Positions 5,843 to 16,762 of a DNA stretch of 18,225 bases are shown piece after piece; the stretch's first letter is position 1; every line of letters begins with the position of its first letter. Under the pieces are notes generated by a model. It saw only the letters and a list, made by a program, of their open reading frames with translations. It searched no databases and was not told the origin of the DNA. Both the position numbers and the translations under genes were made by a program. Source of the DNA: an uncultured Desulfovibrio sp. (GTDB lineage Bacteria; Desulfobacterota; Desulfovibrionia; Desulfovibrionales; Desulfovibrionaceae); NCBI GenBank assembly GCA_937926875.1, contig CALBAX010000069.1:1-18225 (forward strand), given 5' to 3'.

Positions 5843-7510
5843 ATGAAACGACACCAAGAGACGCCGTCGGCGGATCCTTCCGCCCCTCATCAGGAAGGGG
5901 CGGCTCCCTTCGTCTCCCCTGTGCTGCCGCCACATCGGCAGCGCGTGCGCGAAACGGTCAGCGAGCTGCGTCTGCTGTTCGACCTTTCCCAGGTCATCGA
6001 CCATTCCCGTGACATCAGCCACAGCCTGGAGGCGACGCTCTCCCTGATGGCGCAGCATCTGCACATGATGCGGGGCATGATCACACTTGTCTCTCCCCAT
6101 ACCGGCGAGATCCGCATCGAGGTGGCCCACGGCCTGAACCCAGCCGAACAGCGGCGGGGCCACTATGCGCTGGGCGAGGGCGTCACGGGGCGCGTCATCC
6201 AGAGCGGCCAGCCCATGGTCGTTTCCAATGTTTCGGCCAGTCCCATTTTTTTGAACCGTACCCGTTCCCGTGACCTGCAAAAGGATACCATCGCCTTCAT
6301 CTGTGTGCCCATCAAATTCGAGGACGAGGTCCTGGGCGCCCTTTCCGTGGACCGGGTCTTTACGGATGCCGTGACGCTGGAAGAGGACGAGCGCATCCTG
6401 ACCATCATCGCGTCCATGATCGCCCATGCGGCCAGGGCGCGACAGAATGTCATGGACGAACGCGTCGCGGCCATCGAAGAGAACATGCGCCTGCGCAATG
6501 CCCTGTCCGCACCGTTGCGTCCGCATGGCTTCGTCGGCAATTCCGACGCCATGCGCCTTGTCTATGAGCAGATCTCGCAGGTGGCGCCTTCCTCCACGAC
6601 GGTGCTGCTGTATGGCGAAAGCGGCACGGGCAAGGAGCTGGCCGCCCATGCCATCCATTCCGCCGGCAAGCGGAGCAAGGGGCCGTTCATCTCGCTGAAC
6701 TGTGCGGCCTTGCCGGAAAATCTCATCGAAAGCGAACTGTTCGGCCATGAGAAAGGAGCCTTCACCGGTGCTTCGGGCATACGCAAGGGGCGCTTCGAAC
6801 TGGCGGATGGCGGGACGCTCTTTCTTGATGAAGTCGGGGAACTTTCCCTGCTGACGCAGGCCAAACTGCTGCGTGTCCTCCAGGAGCGCTGTTTCGAACG
6901 TCTGGGCGGCACGGAGAGCCTGTCCGTGGATGTGCGCATCATCACGGCCACCAACAGGGACCTGGCCCGCATGGTGGAGGAGGGCACGTTCCGCCGCGAC
7001 CTCTATTACCGCCTGAATGTTTTCCCCATCCACATGCCGCCCCTGCGCGAACGGCAGAACGACATCCAGCCGCTGGCGGCCTATTTCGTGGACAAGTACG
7101 CTGCGGCCAACGGACGTTCGGGCATCCGCATCTCGCTGGCCGTCATGGACATGCTGCAACGCTATGCCTGGCCCGGCAACATCCGCGAGCTGGAGAACGT
7201 CATGGAGCGGGCCGTGCTCCTGGTCGGTCAGGATGGCCTGATCCTGCCCCAGCATCTGCCGCGTGAACTGCACAGCACGCATTGTCCCTTCGGCCCGGAG
7301 GCGCACAAGGGGCCTGTGGAGCCCTATGCTGCCTCCGGCACCCTGCAGGATCGTCTCGACGAGCTGGAGCGTGCCTGCATCACGGATGCCCTTGCCCGGC
7401 ACAAGGGGCACATGGGGCATGCGGCCCAGGCCCTGGGGCTCACGGAACGCGTCATGGCCCTGCGCATGAAGAAACATGGCATAAACTACAAGGAGTTCCG
7501 CCAGCACTGA
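5843..7510 (+). CDS. NifA-type sigma-54-dependent transcriptional activator (GAF, AAA+, Fis HTH)
   Basis: This 555-residue enhancer-binding protein activates sigma-54 RNA polymerase by ATP hydrolysis. An N-terminal GAF domain (about residues 40-203) carries GEGVTGRVIQSGQPMVVSNV and FICVPIKFEDEVLGALSVDR, characteristic of the NifA subfamily. The central AAA+ domain has Walker A GESGTGKE (258-265), the sigma-54 contact loop GAFTGA (305-310) and Walker B GGTLFLDE (323-330). A C-terminal Fis-type helix-turn-helix follows (about 509-551, AAQALGLTERVMALRMKKHG). The interdomain cysteine motif of oxygen-sensitive alphaproteobacterial NifA is absent. The frame is open back to an ATG at 5732, but 5843 is preferred: it has AAGGGGGAG at 5826-5833 and avoids a non-homologous 37-residue extension. 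The gene converges on the amtB-glnK-glnN-gltB-dapF-dapL cluster, which makes it a candidate nitrogen regulator. Its targets are unproven and no nif genes are in the window. Confidence 0.88.
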   Translation: MKRHQETPSADPSAPHQEGAAPFVSPVLPPHRQRVRETVSELRLLFDLSQVIDHSRDISHSLEATLSLMAQHLHMMRGMITLVSPHTGEIRIEVAHGLNPAEQRRGHYALGEGVTGRVIQSGQPMVVSNVSASPIFLNRTRSRDLQKDTIAFICVPIKFEDEVLGALSVDRVFTDAVTLEEDERILTIIASMIAHAARARQNVMDERVAAIEENMRLRNALSAPLRPHGFVGNSDAMRLVYEQISQVAPSSTTVLLYGESGTGKELAAHAIHSAGKRSKGPFISLNCAALPENLIESELFGHEKGAFTGASGIRKGRFELADGGTLFLDEVGELSLLTQAKLLRVLQERCFERLGGTESLSVDVRIITATNRDLARMVEEGTFRRDLYYRLNVFPIHMPPLRERQNDIQPLAAYFVDKYAAANGRSGIRISLAVMDMLQRYAWPGNIRELENVMERAVLLVGQDGLILPQHLPRELHSTHCPFGPEAHKGPVEPYAASGTLQDRLDELERACITDALARHKGHMGHAAQALGLTERVMALRMKKHGINYKEFRQH

Positions 7511-7585
7511 TGCAAGGATCCGCCTGGAAGGAGCCGCGATGTCCCTGTTGATGCCGCAGCATTTTCCCCTGTTGGTGACAGCATG

Positions 7586-7621
7586 AAAAAGGCCCGCCGG
7601 AGTCGATCTCCGGTGGGCCTT
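7586..7621 (-). terminator. Intrinsic terminator downstream of dapL, possibly bidirectional
   Basis: AAGGCCCGCCGGAG (7589-7602) and CTCCGGTGGGCCTT (7608-7621) form a 14-bp stem around TCGAT. Read on the minus strand the stem is followed by TTTTT (complement of A's at 7586-7590), as expected for the end of the dapL transcript. On the + strand the one imperfect pair is G-U (better than the A-C mismatch on the minus strand), but the trailing tract is only TTGTG. It therefore probably stops the minus-strand cluster and may also slow readthrough from the activator gene 78 nt upstream. The rest of the 7511-7768 gap holds only a 7-bp inverted repeat, CCTGTCC/GGACAGG (7683-7689 and 7704-7710). Confidence 0.75.
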
Positions 7622-7768
7622 GTGCATAAGGGAGCGCTTCGTGCCTTCCCCGCGCTCCGCTATGCTCCAGGGGAAACATCGTCCTGTCCCTTCAAAGAGG
7701 AAAGGACAGGGAGGCGGGGGAGTGCCCTGCTGCGCCGATGGCAAAAGGGCCTTTCCCCCGGATGCCCC

Positions 7769-9004
7769 TTACAAACGCAGTCCCTGCAAACGTTCCAGGG
7801 CCTCGGTGGTATCCTCCTCACTGCCGAAGGCGGTGAAGCGTACATAGCCTTCGCCGCTGGGGCCAAAGCCCGCACCGGGGGTGCAGACCAGGGAAGTGCG
7901 GGACAGCAGGAAGTCGAAGAACTCCCAGGAGCCCATGCCGTCAGGTGTCTTTACCCAGATATAGGGGGCATGGATGCCGCCGTAGCAGGAAAGGCCCATG
8001 GCCTCGATGCCGGAGCGGATGCGGGCCGCATTGGCCATGTAGGCCGCGATGGTGGTGCGGACCTGTTCCTGTCCCCCAGGGCTGTAGACGGCCTCGGCGG
8101 CACGCTGCACGATGTAGGGGCAGCCGTTGTACTTGGTGCTCTGGCGGCGCTTCCACATGTCTTGCAGGCGGACGCGGGAACCGTCCGGGCCGGGGATGGT
8201 CACCGCGGCCGGGATGGTGGTGAAGGCACAGCGCAGGCCCGTGAATCCCGCTGTCTTGGAGAAGGAGCGGCATTCCACGGCCACCTCATCGGCGCTGGGG
8301 ATCTCGAAGATGCTGTGCGGCACCTCGCTGTCCGTATCCTTGATGAAAGCTTCGTAGGCCGCGTCATAGATGATGAGGGCCCCGTGGTGGCGGGCATAGT
8401 CCACCCAGGCGGCCAGGGCATCCCTGTGCAGCACTGTGCCCGTGGGATTGTTGGGGTAGCAAAGATAGATGATGTCAGGCACCACGTCGGGGAAGTCCGG
8501 CACGAAGCCGTTGGCTTCCGTGCAGGGCAGGTAGATGAGATCGCTCCAGCGCTCGCCCGTCCACCGGCCAGCACGGCCAGCCATGGCATTGGAATCCACA
8601 TAGACAGGATAGACCGGATCGGTGACCGCCACACGGCAGGACAGGGAGAACAGCTCCTGGATGTTGGCCACGTCGCACTTGGAACCGTCGCTGATGAAGA
8701 TGTCCGCGGCGTCCATCTGCACGCCGTGGGCCCGGTAGTCATGTGCGGCGATGGCTTCGCGCAGGAAATCATAGCCCTGTTCCGGGCCATAGCCCTTGAA
8801 GGAGGCGGAAGAAGCCATCTCGTCCACTGCCGTGTGCAGGGCCGCGATGACGGCGGGCGGCAGGGGGCGGGTCACGTCGCCGATGCCCAGGCTGATGACG
8901 GGCAGGGCGGGATGCTGTTCCCGGTGCGCCCGGACCCTGGCGGCCACCGTGGCGAAAAGATAGGCACCGGGCAGTCCGGCGTAATGTTCGTTGCTGCGGA
9001 TCAT
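7769..9004 (-). CDS. dapL: LL-diaminopimelate aminotransferase
   Basis: DapL converts tetrahydrodipicolinate directly to LL-2,6-diaminopimelate using glutamate as amino donor and PLP as cofactor, bypassing the acyl-blocked DapD/C/E route. The 411-residue fold-type I aminotransferase matches the family: IRSNEHYAGLPGAYLF near the start, LGIGDVTRPLP (39-49), ISDGSKCDVANIQ (104-116), YPNNPTGT (183-190), YDAAYEAF (213-220) and the PLP-lysine motif SFSKTAGFTG with Lys250. The signature start and the GDVTRPL motif separate it from ordinary aspartate aminotransferases. The ATG at 9004 lies 2 nt after the dapF stop, with an AGGAGG ribosome site inside the dapF end, so the two are co-translated. The product is the substrate of DapF, encoded just upstream. 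It is the last gene of the cluster and is followed by a terminator. Confidence 0.94.
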   Translation of the reverse strand: MIRSNEHYAGLPGAYLFATVAARVRAHREQHPALPVISLGIGDVTRPLPPAVIAALHTAVDEMASSASFKGYGPEQGYDFLREAIAAHDYRAHGVQMDAADIFISDGSKCDVANIQELFSLSCRVAVTDPVYPVYVDSNAMAGRAGRWTGERWSDLIYLPCTEANGFVPDFPDVVPDIIYLCYPNNPTGTVLHRDALAAWVDYARHHGALIIYDAAYEAFIKDTDSEVPHSIFEIPSADEVAVECRSFSKTAGFTGLRCAFTTIPAAVTIPGPDGSRVRLQDMWKRRQSTKYNGCPYIVQRAAEAVYSPGGQEQVRTTIAAYMANAARIRSGIEAMGLSCYGGIHAPYIWVKTPDGMGSWEFFDFLLSRTSLVCTPGAGFGPSGEGYVRFTAFGSEEDTTEALERLQGLRL

Positions 9005-9006
9005 GG

Positions 9007-9906
9007 CTAGTCCTCCTGTCCCCGGGCAGGGCTGTATTCTCCAGAAAACACGGTACGGGCCGGGCCGGTCATCATGATGTGTCCCGTCCGTTCATCCCAG
9101 CGGATGTCCAGCGTGCCGCCGCGCAGCTGCACCGCCACTTCCCTTCCGGTACGGCCGGTAAGGTGGCAGGCCACGGCCACGGCGCAGGCGCCGGTGCCGC
9201 AGGCCAGAGTCTCTCCGGCGCCCCGTTCCCAGACGCGCATGCGTACATGTCCCGCGTCCATGAGCTGCACGAATTCGGTATTGGTGCGGCTGGGGAACCA
9301 GGGGTGGTGTTCGAAGGCCGGGCCCACCGCAGGCAGGTCCAGACTGTCCACATCATCCACGAAGACCACGGCATGAGGATTGCCCATGGACACGCAGGTC
9401 ACGGTCCATTCTCGATCCAGCACCCGGATGGGCTGGGCGATGCACGGGCTTTCGGGATCTGATGCCGTGTCGGGGCGGACGGGGATGCGCTGCCGGGCCA
9501 GTTCCGGCGTGCCCATGTCCACACAGACGCGGGAGGGGCAGCCCCCGGCATCGTCCACCCGCTGCAGGAGCTTGATCCCGGCCAGGGTCTCCAGCCGGAT
9601 GACGGGCCTGTCGGTCAGGGCGTGTTCCCAGGCAAAGCGTCCCACACAGCGGGAAGCGTTGCCGCACATCTCGGCTTCACTGCCGTCGGCATTGAACATG
9701 CGCATGCGCAGGTCGGCACTGTCCGGTGAGGTGGGCGGCAGGATGAGCACCAGCCCGTCGGAGCCCACACCGTAATGCCTGTCGCTGACGGCACGGGCCA
9801 GCGAGGGGATGTCCCCTTCCGCGAGCCGCAGGTCTTCCGAGAATCCGTCAAGATAGACGTAATCGTTGCCGCATCCTTCCATCTTGGTGAAGGCGATCTT
9901 ACGCAT
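9007..9906 (-). CDS. dapF: Diaminopimelate epimerase
   Basis: DapF interconverts LL- and meso-diaminopimelate, the last step before lysine and the peptidoglycan cross-linking residue. It is a cofactor-independent racemase using two cysteines. The 299-residue protein opens MRKIAFTKMEGCGNDYVYLD. It has both catalytic motifs: NADGSEAEMCGNASRC with Cys81 and ETLACGTGACAVAV with Cys236. It also has the conserved SMGNPHAVVFVDDVD and WERGAGETL segments. The frame is open upstream to 10224, but that extension is Pro/Arg-rich shadow of gltB. The ATG at 9906 matches the family start and has GAGGAG upstream. The gene begins inside the end of gltB (8-nt overlap), unusual company for dapF, and runs into dapL after 2 nt. 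The protein is slightly longer than E. coli DapF (274). Confidence 0.96.
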   Translation of the reverse strand: MRKIAFTKMEGCGNDYVYLDGFSEDLRLAEGDIPSLARAVSDRHYGVGSDGLVLILPPTSPDSADLRMRMFNADGSEAEMCGNASRCVGRFAWEHALTDRPVIRLETLAGIKLLQRVDDAGGCPSRVCVDMGTPELARQRIPVRPDTASDPESPCIAQPIRVLDREWTVTCVSMGNPHAVVFVDDVDSLDLPAVGPAFEHHPWFPSRTNTEFVQLMDAGHVRMRVWERGAGETLACGTGACAVAVACHLTGRTGREVAVQLRGGTLDIRWDERTGHIMMTGPARTVFSGEYSPARGQED

Positions 9907-12900
9907 GGTCGTTCTCTCCTCGTGCCTGGAACACTTCTTCGGTGGCGGAGGCGGTCTCCGCGTCGTGGGCGGCTTCCGCCTGACGGCGGAGCACGTTCTT
10001 GTAATCCAGCGGCATGACCTTGACGAAGAGCGGCAGGGCGGCATCCCAGTTGGCCAGCAGGGACGCGGCCTTGGCGCTGCCGGTGCAGGCCGCGTGCTGT
10101 TCCACCAGGCGGCGCAGCAGGGCCTGATCCTCTTCCTGCCAGACGGATTCCAGATCCACGCTTTCGATGTTGCAGCGGTTCTGGAAATGTTCGTCCAGGT
10201 CGTAGACGAAGGCCGTGCCGCCACTCATGCCCGCGGCGAAGTTGTAGCCGGTGCGCCCCAGGACGACGACGGTACCGCCGGTCATGTATTCGCAGCCGTG
10301 GTCGCCCACACCTTCCACTACCGCGCAGGCACCGGAATTGCGCACGGCAAAACGTTCCCCGGCCTGGCCGCAGAAGTAGGCCTCCCCGGCGGTGGCGCCG
10401 TACAGGGCCACGTTGCCGGCCACGGCCTGTTCCGCCGCCACGAAGCGGGCCCCGGCATCGGGGTGGACCACGATGGTGCCGCCGGCAAGGCCCTTGCCCG
10501 CGTAGTCATTGACGCTGCCTTCCACCTCAAGGGTCACGCCGGGCGCCAGGAAGGCCCCGAGGCTTTGCCCGGCCTGGCCGCGAAAGTGGAGGTGCAGGCT
10601 GCCCCGGGGCAGACCGGCAGCCCCGTGGCGCAGGACGATGCTGCCGGAAAGGCGCGCACCCACGGCACGATCCACATTGCGGATGGTCCGCTCGATGCGC
10701 AGATGGTCGCACTGGCCCGCCAGCACGGGGCCGGCAGCCTGATCGAGGTCCTGTTCCAGCGCCGTGGGTTCGCAGACGCGGGGGAAGCCCCCGGCATGGT
10801 GTTCGCAGGCGGCGTCAGGTGTCCAGAGCAGGCGCGAAAGGTCGAGGGAGGCCGCCCGGCCGGTGATGTCCGTACGCTGCGCCAGCAGGTCGGCATGGCC
10901 GACGGCTTCATCCAGGGAGCGGAATCCAAGGGCGGCCAGCTCGCGGCGCACGTCCCCGGCCAGCAGGCGCAGGAAACGTTCCACATGTTCGGGGCGGCCC
11001 TTGAAGCGGGCACGCAGCTTTTCGTCCTGGGAGGCGATGCCCGCCGGGCAGCGGCCCTTCATGCAGTTTCGGCACATGACGCAGCCCATGCTGACCATCA
11101 GCGCCGTCCCGAAGGCGAATTCCTCGGCGCCCAGCAGGGCAGCCACGAGCACGTCGCGGCCGGTGCGCAGCAGACCGTCGGTCTGGAGGGACACCCGCCG
11201 GCGCATGCCGCAGGCCACCAGCGCCTGATGCGCCTCGGCCAGACCGGATTCCCACGGCAGGCCCACATAGTGGATGGCGGAATGGGGGCTGGCACCGGTG
11301 CCACCGTCATGGCCGGAGATGACCACGCAGTCCGCGCCGGCCTTGGCCACGCCCACCGCGATGGTCCCGACACCGCTTTCGGCCACCAGCTTGACGGAGA
11401 TGCGGGCCGAAGGATTGAGGTGCCGGAGGTCGTAGATGAGCTGCGCCAGATCCTCGATGGAGTAGATGTCGTGATGCGGCGGCGGGGAGACCAGAGAGAC
11501 CCCGGGCATGGTGGCACGGACGCGGGCGATGTCCACCGTGACCTTGTAGGCGGGCAACTGGCCGCCTTCGCCGGGCTTGGCACCCTGGGCCGCCTTGATC
11601 TGGATCTCTTCCGCATGGGCAAGATATTCCGCCGTGACGCCAAAGCGGCCCGAAGCGATCTGGCGGATGCGGGAGCGCGCGTCATGACGACGGCCGTCCG
11701 CGTCCGTCCGGGGCGTGTTGCGGGCCGGATCCTCGCCGCCTTCACCGCAGTTGGAGGGAACGCCGCAGGCATTGCAGCCTTCGGCCAGGGTGCGGTGGGC
11801 TTCGTCACTGATGGCGCCATAGGAGATGGCCGCACCGACGAAGTGCCGCAGGATGGCCTCTTCCGGCTCCACCTCGTCCAGCGGGACGGGCTTCCGGGCC
11901 GGGTCGGGTGCGATCTCCAGCAGGGAGCGCAGCGTGAAGCCCTGGGCTTCCTGTTCGTTGCAAAGGCTGGAGAAGGTCTGCCATGCCGGGGAGGGGGCCT
12001 GTCCGCCAGTTTCTTCATTGACGGCCGTATGCAGGGCGCGCACGGTACGGGGGCTCCAGAGGCGCGCCGCAGGGGCGGCAGTGGTGGTGTCGGCATCGTC
12101 CCAGGCCTGCGCGTGACGCAGGGCGGCATCGCGGGCCAGGGTCTCCAGACCGATGCCGCTGATGGAGCAGGGCGTGCCTGTGAAATAACGGTCGATGACA
12201 TCCTGTGACAGTCCCAGGGCCTCGAAGGGCTGCGAGCCGCGAAAAGATCGCAGGGTCGAGATGCCCAGACGGGCAAAGGCCTTGAGCAGGCCCTTCTTCA
12301 GGGCGTTGATATAGCGTTCCTGGGCGTCTTCTTCGTCAAGAGGACCGGCGTCCGTGCCCAGGCGGCCTTCCCGTGCCATGCGGCGGACGGCATCCAGGGC
12401 CGCGTGCGGGCAGACGGCATTGACGCCGTAGCCGATGAGCTGCGCCATGTGGATGACCTCGCAGGCTTCGCCGCTTTCCGCGATGATGCCGCAGGCATGG
12501 CGAAGACCGGCACGGATGAGATGGTGGTGCAGGCCCGCGCAGGCCAGCAGGGCGGGGATGGGCGCCTTGTCCGCCGTCATGGCCGCATCGCTCACCACAA
12601 GGATGGTGGCCCCTTGGGCGATGGCAGTCTCGGCGTCCGCGAACAGGCGGTCGAGGGCCGCGCGCAGGGCTTCTCCGTCGCCGTGGGCCGGGAAGGTGGC
12701 GTCAAGGGTGACGGCCCGGACGGCGGGACGCCGCGAGGCCCGGATCCGGCGCATGTCGTCCGTGGTGAGGAAAGGATGGGGCAGGCGCAGGACAGCGCAG
12801 CTTTCGGGGCCCGGTTCCAGGATGTTGCCTGCACGCCCGGCATGGCCCATGAGCGACATGGACAGCTGTTCCCGGTAGGGGTCGATGGGCGGGTTGGTAA

Positions 12901-14479
12901 CCTGGGCGAAGCGCTGCTTGAACCAGCGGAACAGGGATTGCGGCTCGTCGCTGAGGCAGGGCAGGGGCTTGTCCGTCCCCATGGAGCAAACGGGCTCCTG
13001 GGCGTTCTCGGCCATGGGCACGAGGACCTGGCGCTGCCAGGAGCTGTCACAGCCGGCCTGACGCAGACGGCGGTCCAGCGGCGGCAGGGCGTGCGCGGCA
13101 TCGCTTTCTTCGCCCATGCTGTTCAGGGTCTCAAGGCGCACGGCGTGCTTCTGGAGCCAGCGGCGCCAGGGCTGGGAGCGGATGACCTGCCCCTTGATCT
13201 CCGCATCAGGCGCGATGCGGTGGTGTTCCACGTCTGCCAGGATCATGCGCCGGGGCTGGAGCTGGCCGCGCTGGATGATGTCCTCTTCAGGCACGTCCAC
13301 AAGGCCGCTTTCCGAGCCGAGCACCATCAGGCCGTCCCGGGAGACGCTCCAGCGGCAGGGGCGCAGGCCGTTGCGGTCGAGCATGGCGCCCACGCGCCGC
13401 CAGCCGTCGGTGAAGACGAGGCAGGTGGGGCCGTCCCAGGGCTCCATGAGGGACGAGTGGTATTCGTAGAAGGCGCGCTTGTTGTCGCCCATGACGAAGG
13501 TGGGGCCAAAGGGTTCGGGGACCATCATCATCAGGGCGTGGGGCAGGGTGTAGCCCGCGCGGACCAGCAGTTCCAGCACGTTGTCCAGGGTCCCGGAATC
13601 CGAGGTGTCGGGATTGATGACCGGCAGGGCATCCTTCAGATGCGTCCCCAGCAGGGGAGAGGCGAGTACGGCCTCGCGCACGCCCATGTGGGCCGCGTTG
13701 CCGCGCAGGGTATTGATCTCGCCGTTATGGGCAGCCAGGCGGAAGGGCTGGGCCAGCGGCCACGAAGGCAGGGTGTTGGTGGAAAAACGTTCGTGGAACA
13801 CGGCAAAGGGCGCGGCGCAGTCCTCGTCCGTCAAATCGGTATAGAACTCTCCCAGCCGGGAGCCGGGGAGCATGCCCTTGTAGACGATGCTCCGGCAGGA
13901 GCAGCTGGCCACGTAGAACAGGCGGGTATCCTGCCCCTGCTGGCACAGTTCCTTCCAGATCAGGTTCTCGGCCATGTGCCGGGCAAGGAACAGGCGGCGT
14001 TCAAGAGCTTCGGGATCATGGAGCTCGGCGGCTTCGGGGGAGCGGGTGTCCGGCAGGACGAGCAGCTGCAAGAAACCGGGCATGGTCTGGCGGGCAGCGG
14101 GGGCCAGTACGTCTTCACGCACAGGGACGTCGCGCTCGTCTTCCACGCGCAGGCCGCAGGCCGTGAAGATCTCGCTGAAGCGCTGCAGGCACAGCGTCCG
14201 CAGGGCCGCATCCCGGGGCATGAAAAGCTGGGCCACGGCCCAGGGGGCGGCGCAGACCGACAACGCGGGCCACTGGCGCAGGAAGAATCCGCGCGGCAGG
14301 GGGAAGAGGATGCCGGCGCCGTCACCGTTCCTGCCGTCACCGCCGCCACGGTGGGCCATGCGGGTCATGGCGCCCAGGGCCATGTGCATCACGTCATGAC
14401 GGCTCTGGCCGTCCAGATGGGCAACAAAACCCACACCGCAGGCATCATGCTCCCGGCGGGGATCGAAAAGACCGTTCAT
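9899..14479 (-). CDS. gltB: Glutamate synthase large (alpha) subunit
   Basis: GltB makes two glutamates from glutamine and 2-oxoglutarate, the second half of the GS-GOGAT cycle. The 1526-residue protein has the full layout. A 13-residue propeptide precedes the catalytic Cys14 of the Ntn glutaminase domain (HDACGVGFVAHL, extending to about residue 430, with MEPWDGPTCLVFTDG and DRNGLRPCRW). A central linker domain follows. The FMN/synthase barrel (about 870-1250) contains GEGGQLPAYKV, SPPPHHDIYSIEDLAQLIYD and SGHDGGTGASP. The 3Fe-4S ligands are Cys1133-x5-Cys1139-x4-Cys1144, with an additional Cys1136 inside the loop. A C-terminal glutamate-synthase GXGXG beta-helix lies at about 1290-1480. The ATG at 14479 has AGGAG 6 nt upstream. 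It lies 99 nt downstream of the glutamine synthetase gene. No gltD is adjacent; dapF occupies that place and overlaps by 8 nt. The electron donor (NADPH through a GltD elsewhere, or ferredoxin) is therefore unresolved. Confidence 0.95.
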   Translation of the reverse strand: MNGLFDPRREHDACGVGFVAHLDGQSRHDVMHMALGAMTRMAHRGGGDGRNGDGAGILFPLPRGFFLRQWPALSVCAAPWAVAQLFMPRDAALRTLCLQRFSEIFTACGLRVEDERDVPVREDVLAPAARQTMPGFLQLLVLPDTRSPEAAELHDPEALERRLFLARHMAENLIWKELCQQGQDTRLFYVASCSCRSIVYKGMLPGSRLGEFYTDLTDEDCAAPFAVFHERFSTNTLPSWPLAQPFRLAAHNGEINTLRGNAAHMGVREAVLASPLLGTHLKDALPVINPDTSDSGTLDNVLELLVRAGYTLPHALMMMVPEPFGPTFVMGDNKRAFYEYHSSLMEPWDGPTCLVFTDGWRRVGAMLDRNGLRPCRWSVSRDGLMVLGSESGLVDVPEEDIIQRGQLQPRRMILADVEHHRIAPDAEIKGQVIRSQPWRRWLQKHAVRLETLNSMGEESDAAHALPPLDRRLRQAGCDSSWQRQVLVPMAENAQEPVCSMGTDKPLPCLSDEPQSLFRWFKQRFAQVTNPPIDPYREQLSMSLMGHAGRAGNILEPGPESCAVLRLPHPFLTTDDMRRIRASRRPAVRAVTLDATFPAHGDGEALRAALDRLFADAETAIAQGATILVVSDAAMTADKAPIPALLACAGLHHHLIRAGLRHACGIIAESGEACEVIHMAQLIGYGVNAVCPHAALDAVRRMAREGRLGTDAGPLDEEDAQERYINALKKGLLKAFARLGISTLRSFRGSQPFEALGLSQDVIDRYFTGTPCSISGIGLETLARDAALRHAQAWDDADTTTAAPAARLWSPRTVRALHTAVNEETGGQAPSPAWQTFSSLCNEQEAQGFTLRSLLEIAPDPARKPVPLDEVEPEEAILRHFVGAAISYGAISDEAHRTLAEGCNACGVPSNCGEGGEDPARNTPRTDADGRRHDARSRIRQIASGRFGVTAEYLAHAEEIQIKAAQGAKPGEGGQLPAYKVTVDIARVRATMPGVSLVSPPPHHDIYSIEDLAQLIYDLRHLNPSARISVKLVAESGVGTIAVGVAKAGADCVVISGHDGGTGASPHSAIHYVGLPWESGLAEAHQALVACGMRRRVSLQTDGLLRTGRDVLVAALLGAEEFAFGTALMVSMGCVMCRNCMKGRCPAGIASQDEKLRARFKGRPEHVERFLRLLAGDVRRELAALGFRSLDEAVGHADLLAQRTDITGRAASLDLSRLLWTPDAACEHHAGGFPRVCEPTALEQDLDQAAGPVLAGQCDHLRIERTIRNVDRAVGARLSGSIVLRHGAAGLPRGSLHLHFRGQAGQSLGAFLAPGVTLEVEGSVNDYAGKGLAGGTIVVHPDAGARFVAAEQAVAGNVALYGATAGEAYFCGQAGERFAVRNSGACAVVEGVGDHGCEYMTGGTVVVLGRTGYNFAAGMSGGTAFVYDLDEHFQNRCNIESVDLESVWQEEDQALLRRLVEQHAACTGSAKAASLLANWDAALPLFVKVMPLDYKNVLRRQAEAAHDAETASATEEVFQARGENDHA

Positions 14480-14510
14480 ATGTCACTCCTGGGAAGGCTG
14501 GGGGAGTGGA

Positions 14511-14553
14511 AGGAAAACGTCCCCGGGCGGGGATGGTCATGCCCGGCCCGGGG
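14511..14553 (-). terminator. Attenuator-like hairpin between glnN and gltB
   Basis: In the 99-nt gap, CCCCGGG (14521-14527) pairs with CCCGGGG (14547-14553), and an inner CGGG/CCCG pairing extends the stem. Read on the minus strand, this very GC-rich hairpin is followed after three bases by TTTT and CC TT (complement of 14511-14517). It is a weak to moderate intrinsic terminator positioned to reduce readthrough from glnN into gltB-dapF-dapL. Whether it functions is unknown; the short T-tract lowers confidence. Confidence 0.5.
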
Positions 14554-14578
14554 AGAGACAAAGGGACCAGTTCGGGGA

Positions 14579-16735
<2,157 letters not shown>

Positions 16736-16762
16736 GAGGGGACTCCTTGGAAGTCTTTTTTT

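Noticed and set aside
5783..7744. 653-residue minus-strand open frame opposite the sigma-54 activator
   Set aside because: It covers the whole activator antisense and runs through the dapL terminator; no protein family recognised.
7583..9010. 475-residue + strand open frame opposite dapL
   Set aside because: It begins within the terminator hairpin and is antisense to dapL; the composition is typical of shadow frames.
9907..10224. N-terminal extension of dapF to 10224
   Set aside because: The extra 106 residues are Pro/Arg-rich, lie inside gltB in another frame, and family members begin at the ATG at 9906.
9866..12208. 780-residue + strand open frame opposite gltB
   Set aside because: Same shadow character, with no recognisable motifs and no independent ribosome site of note.
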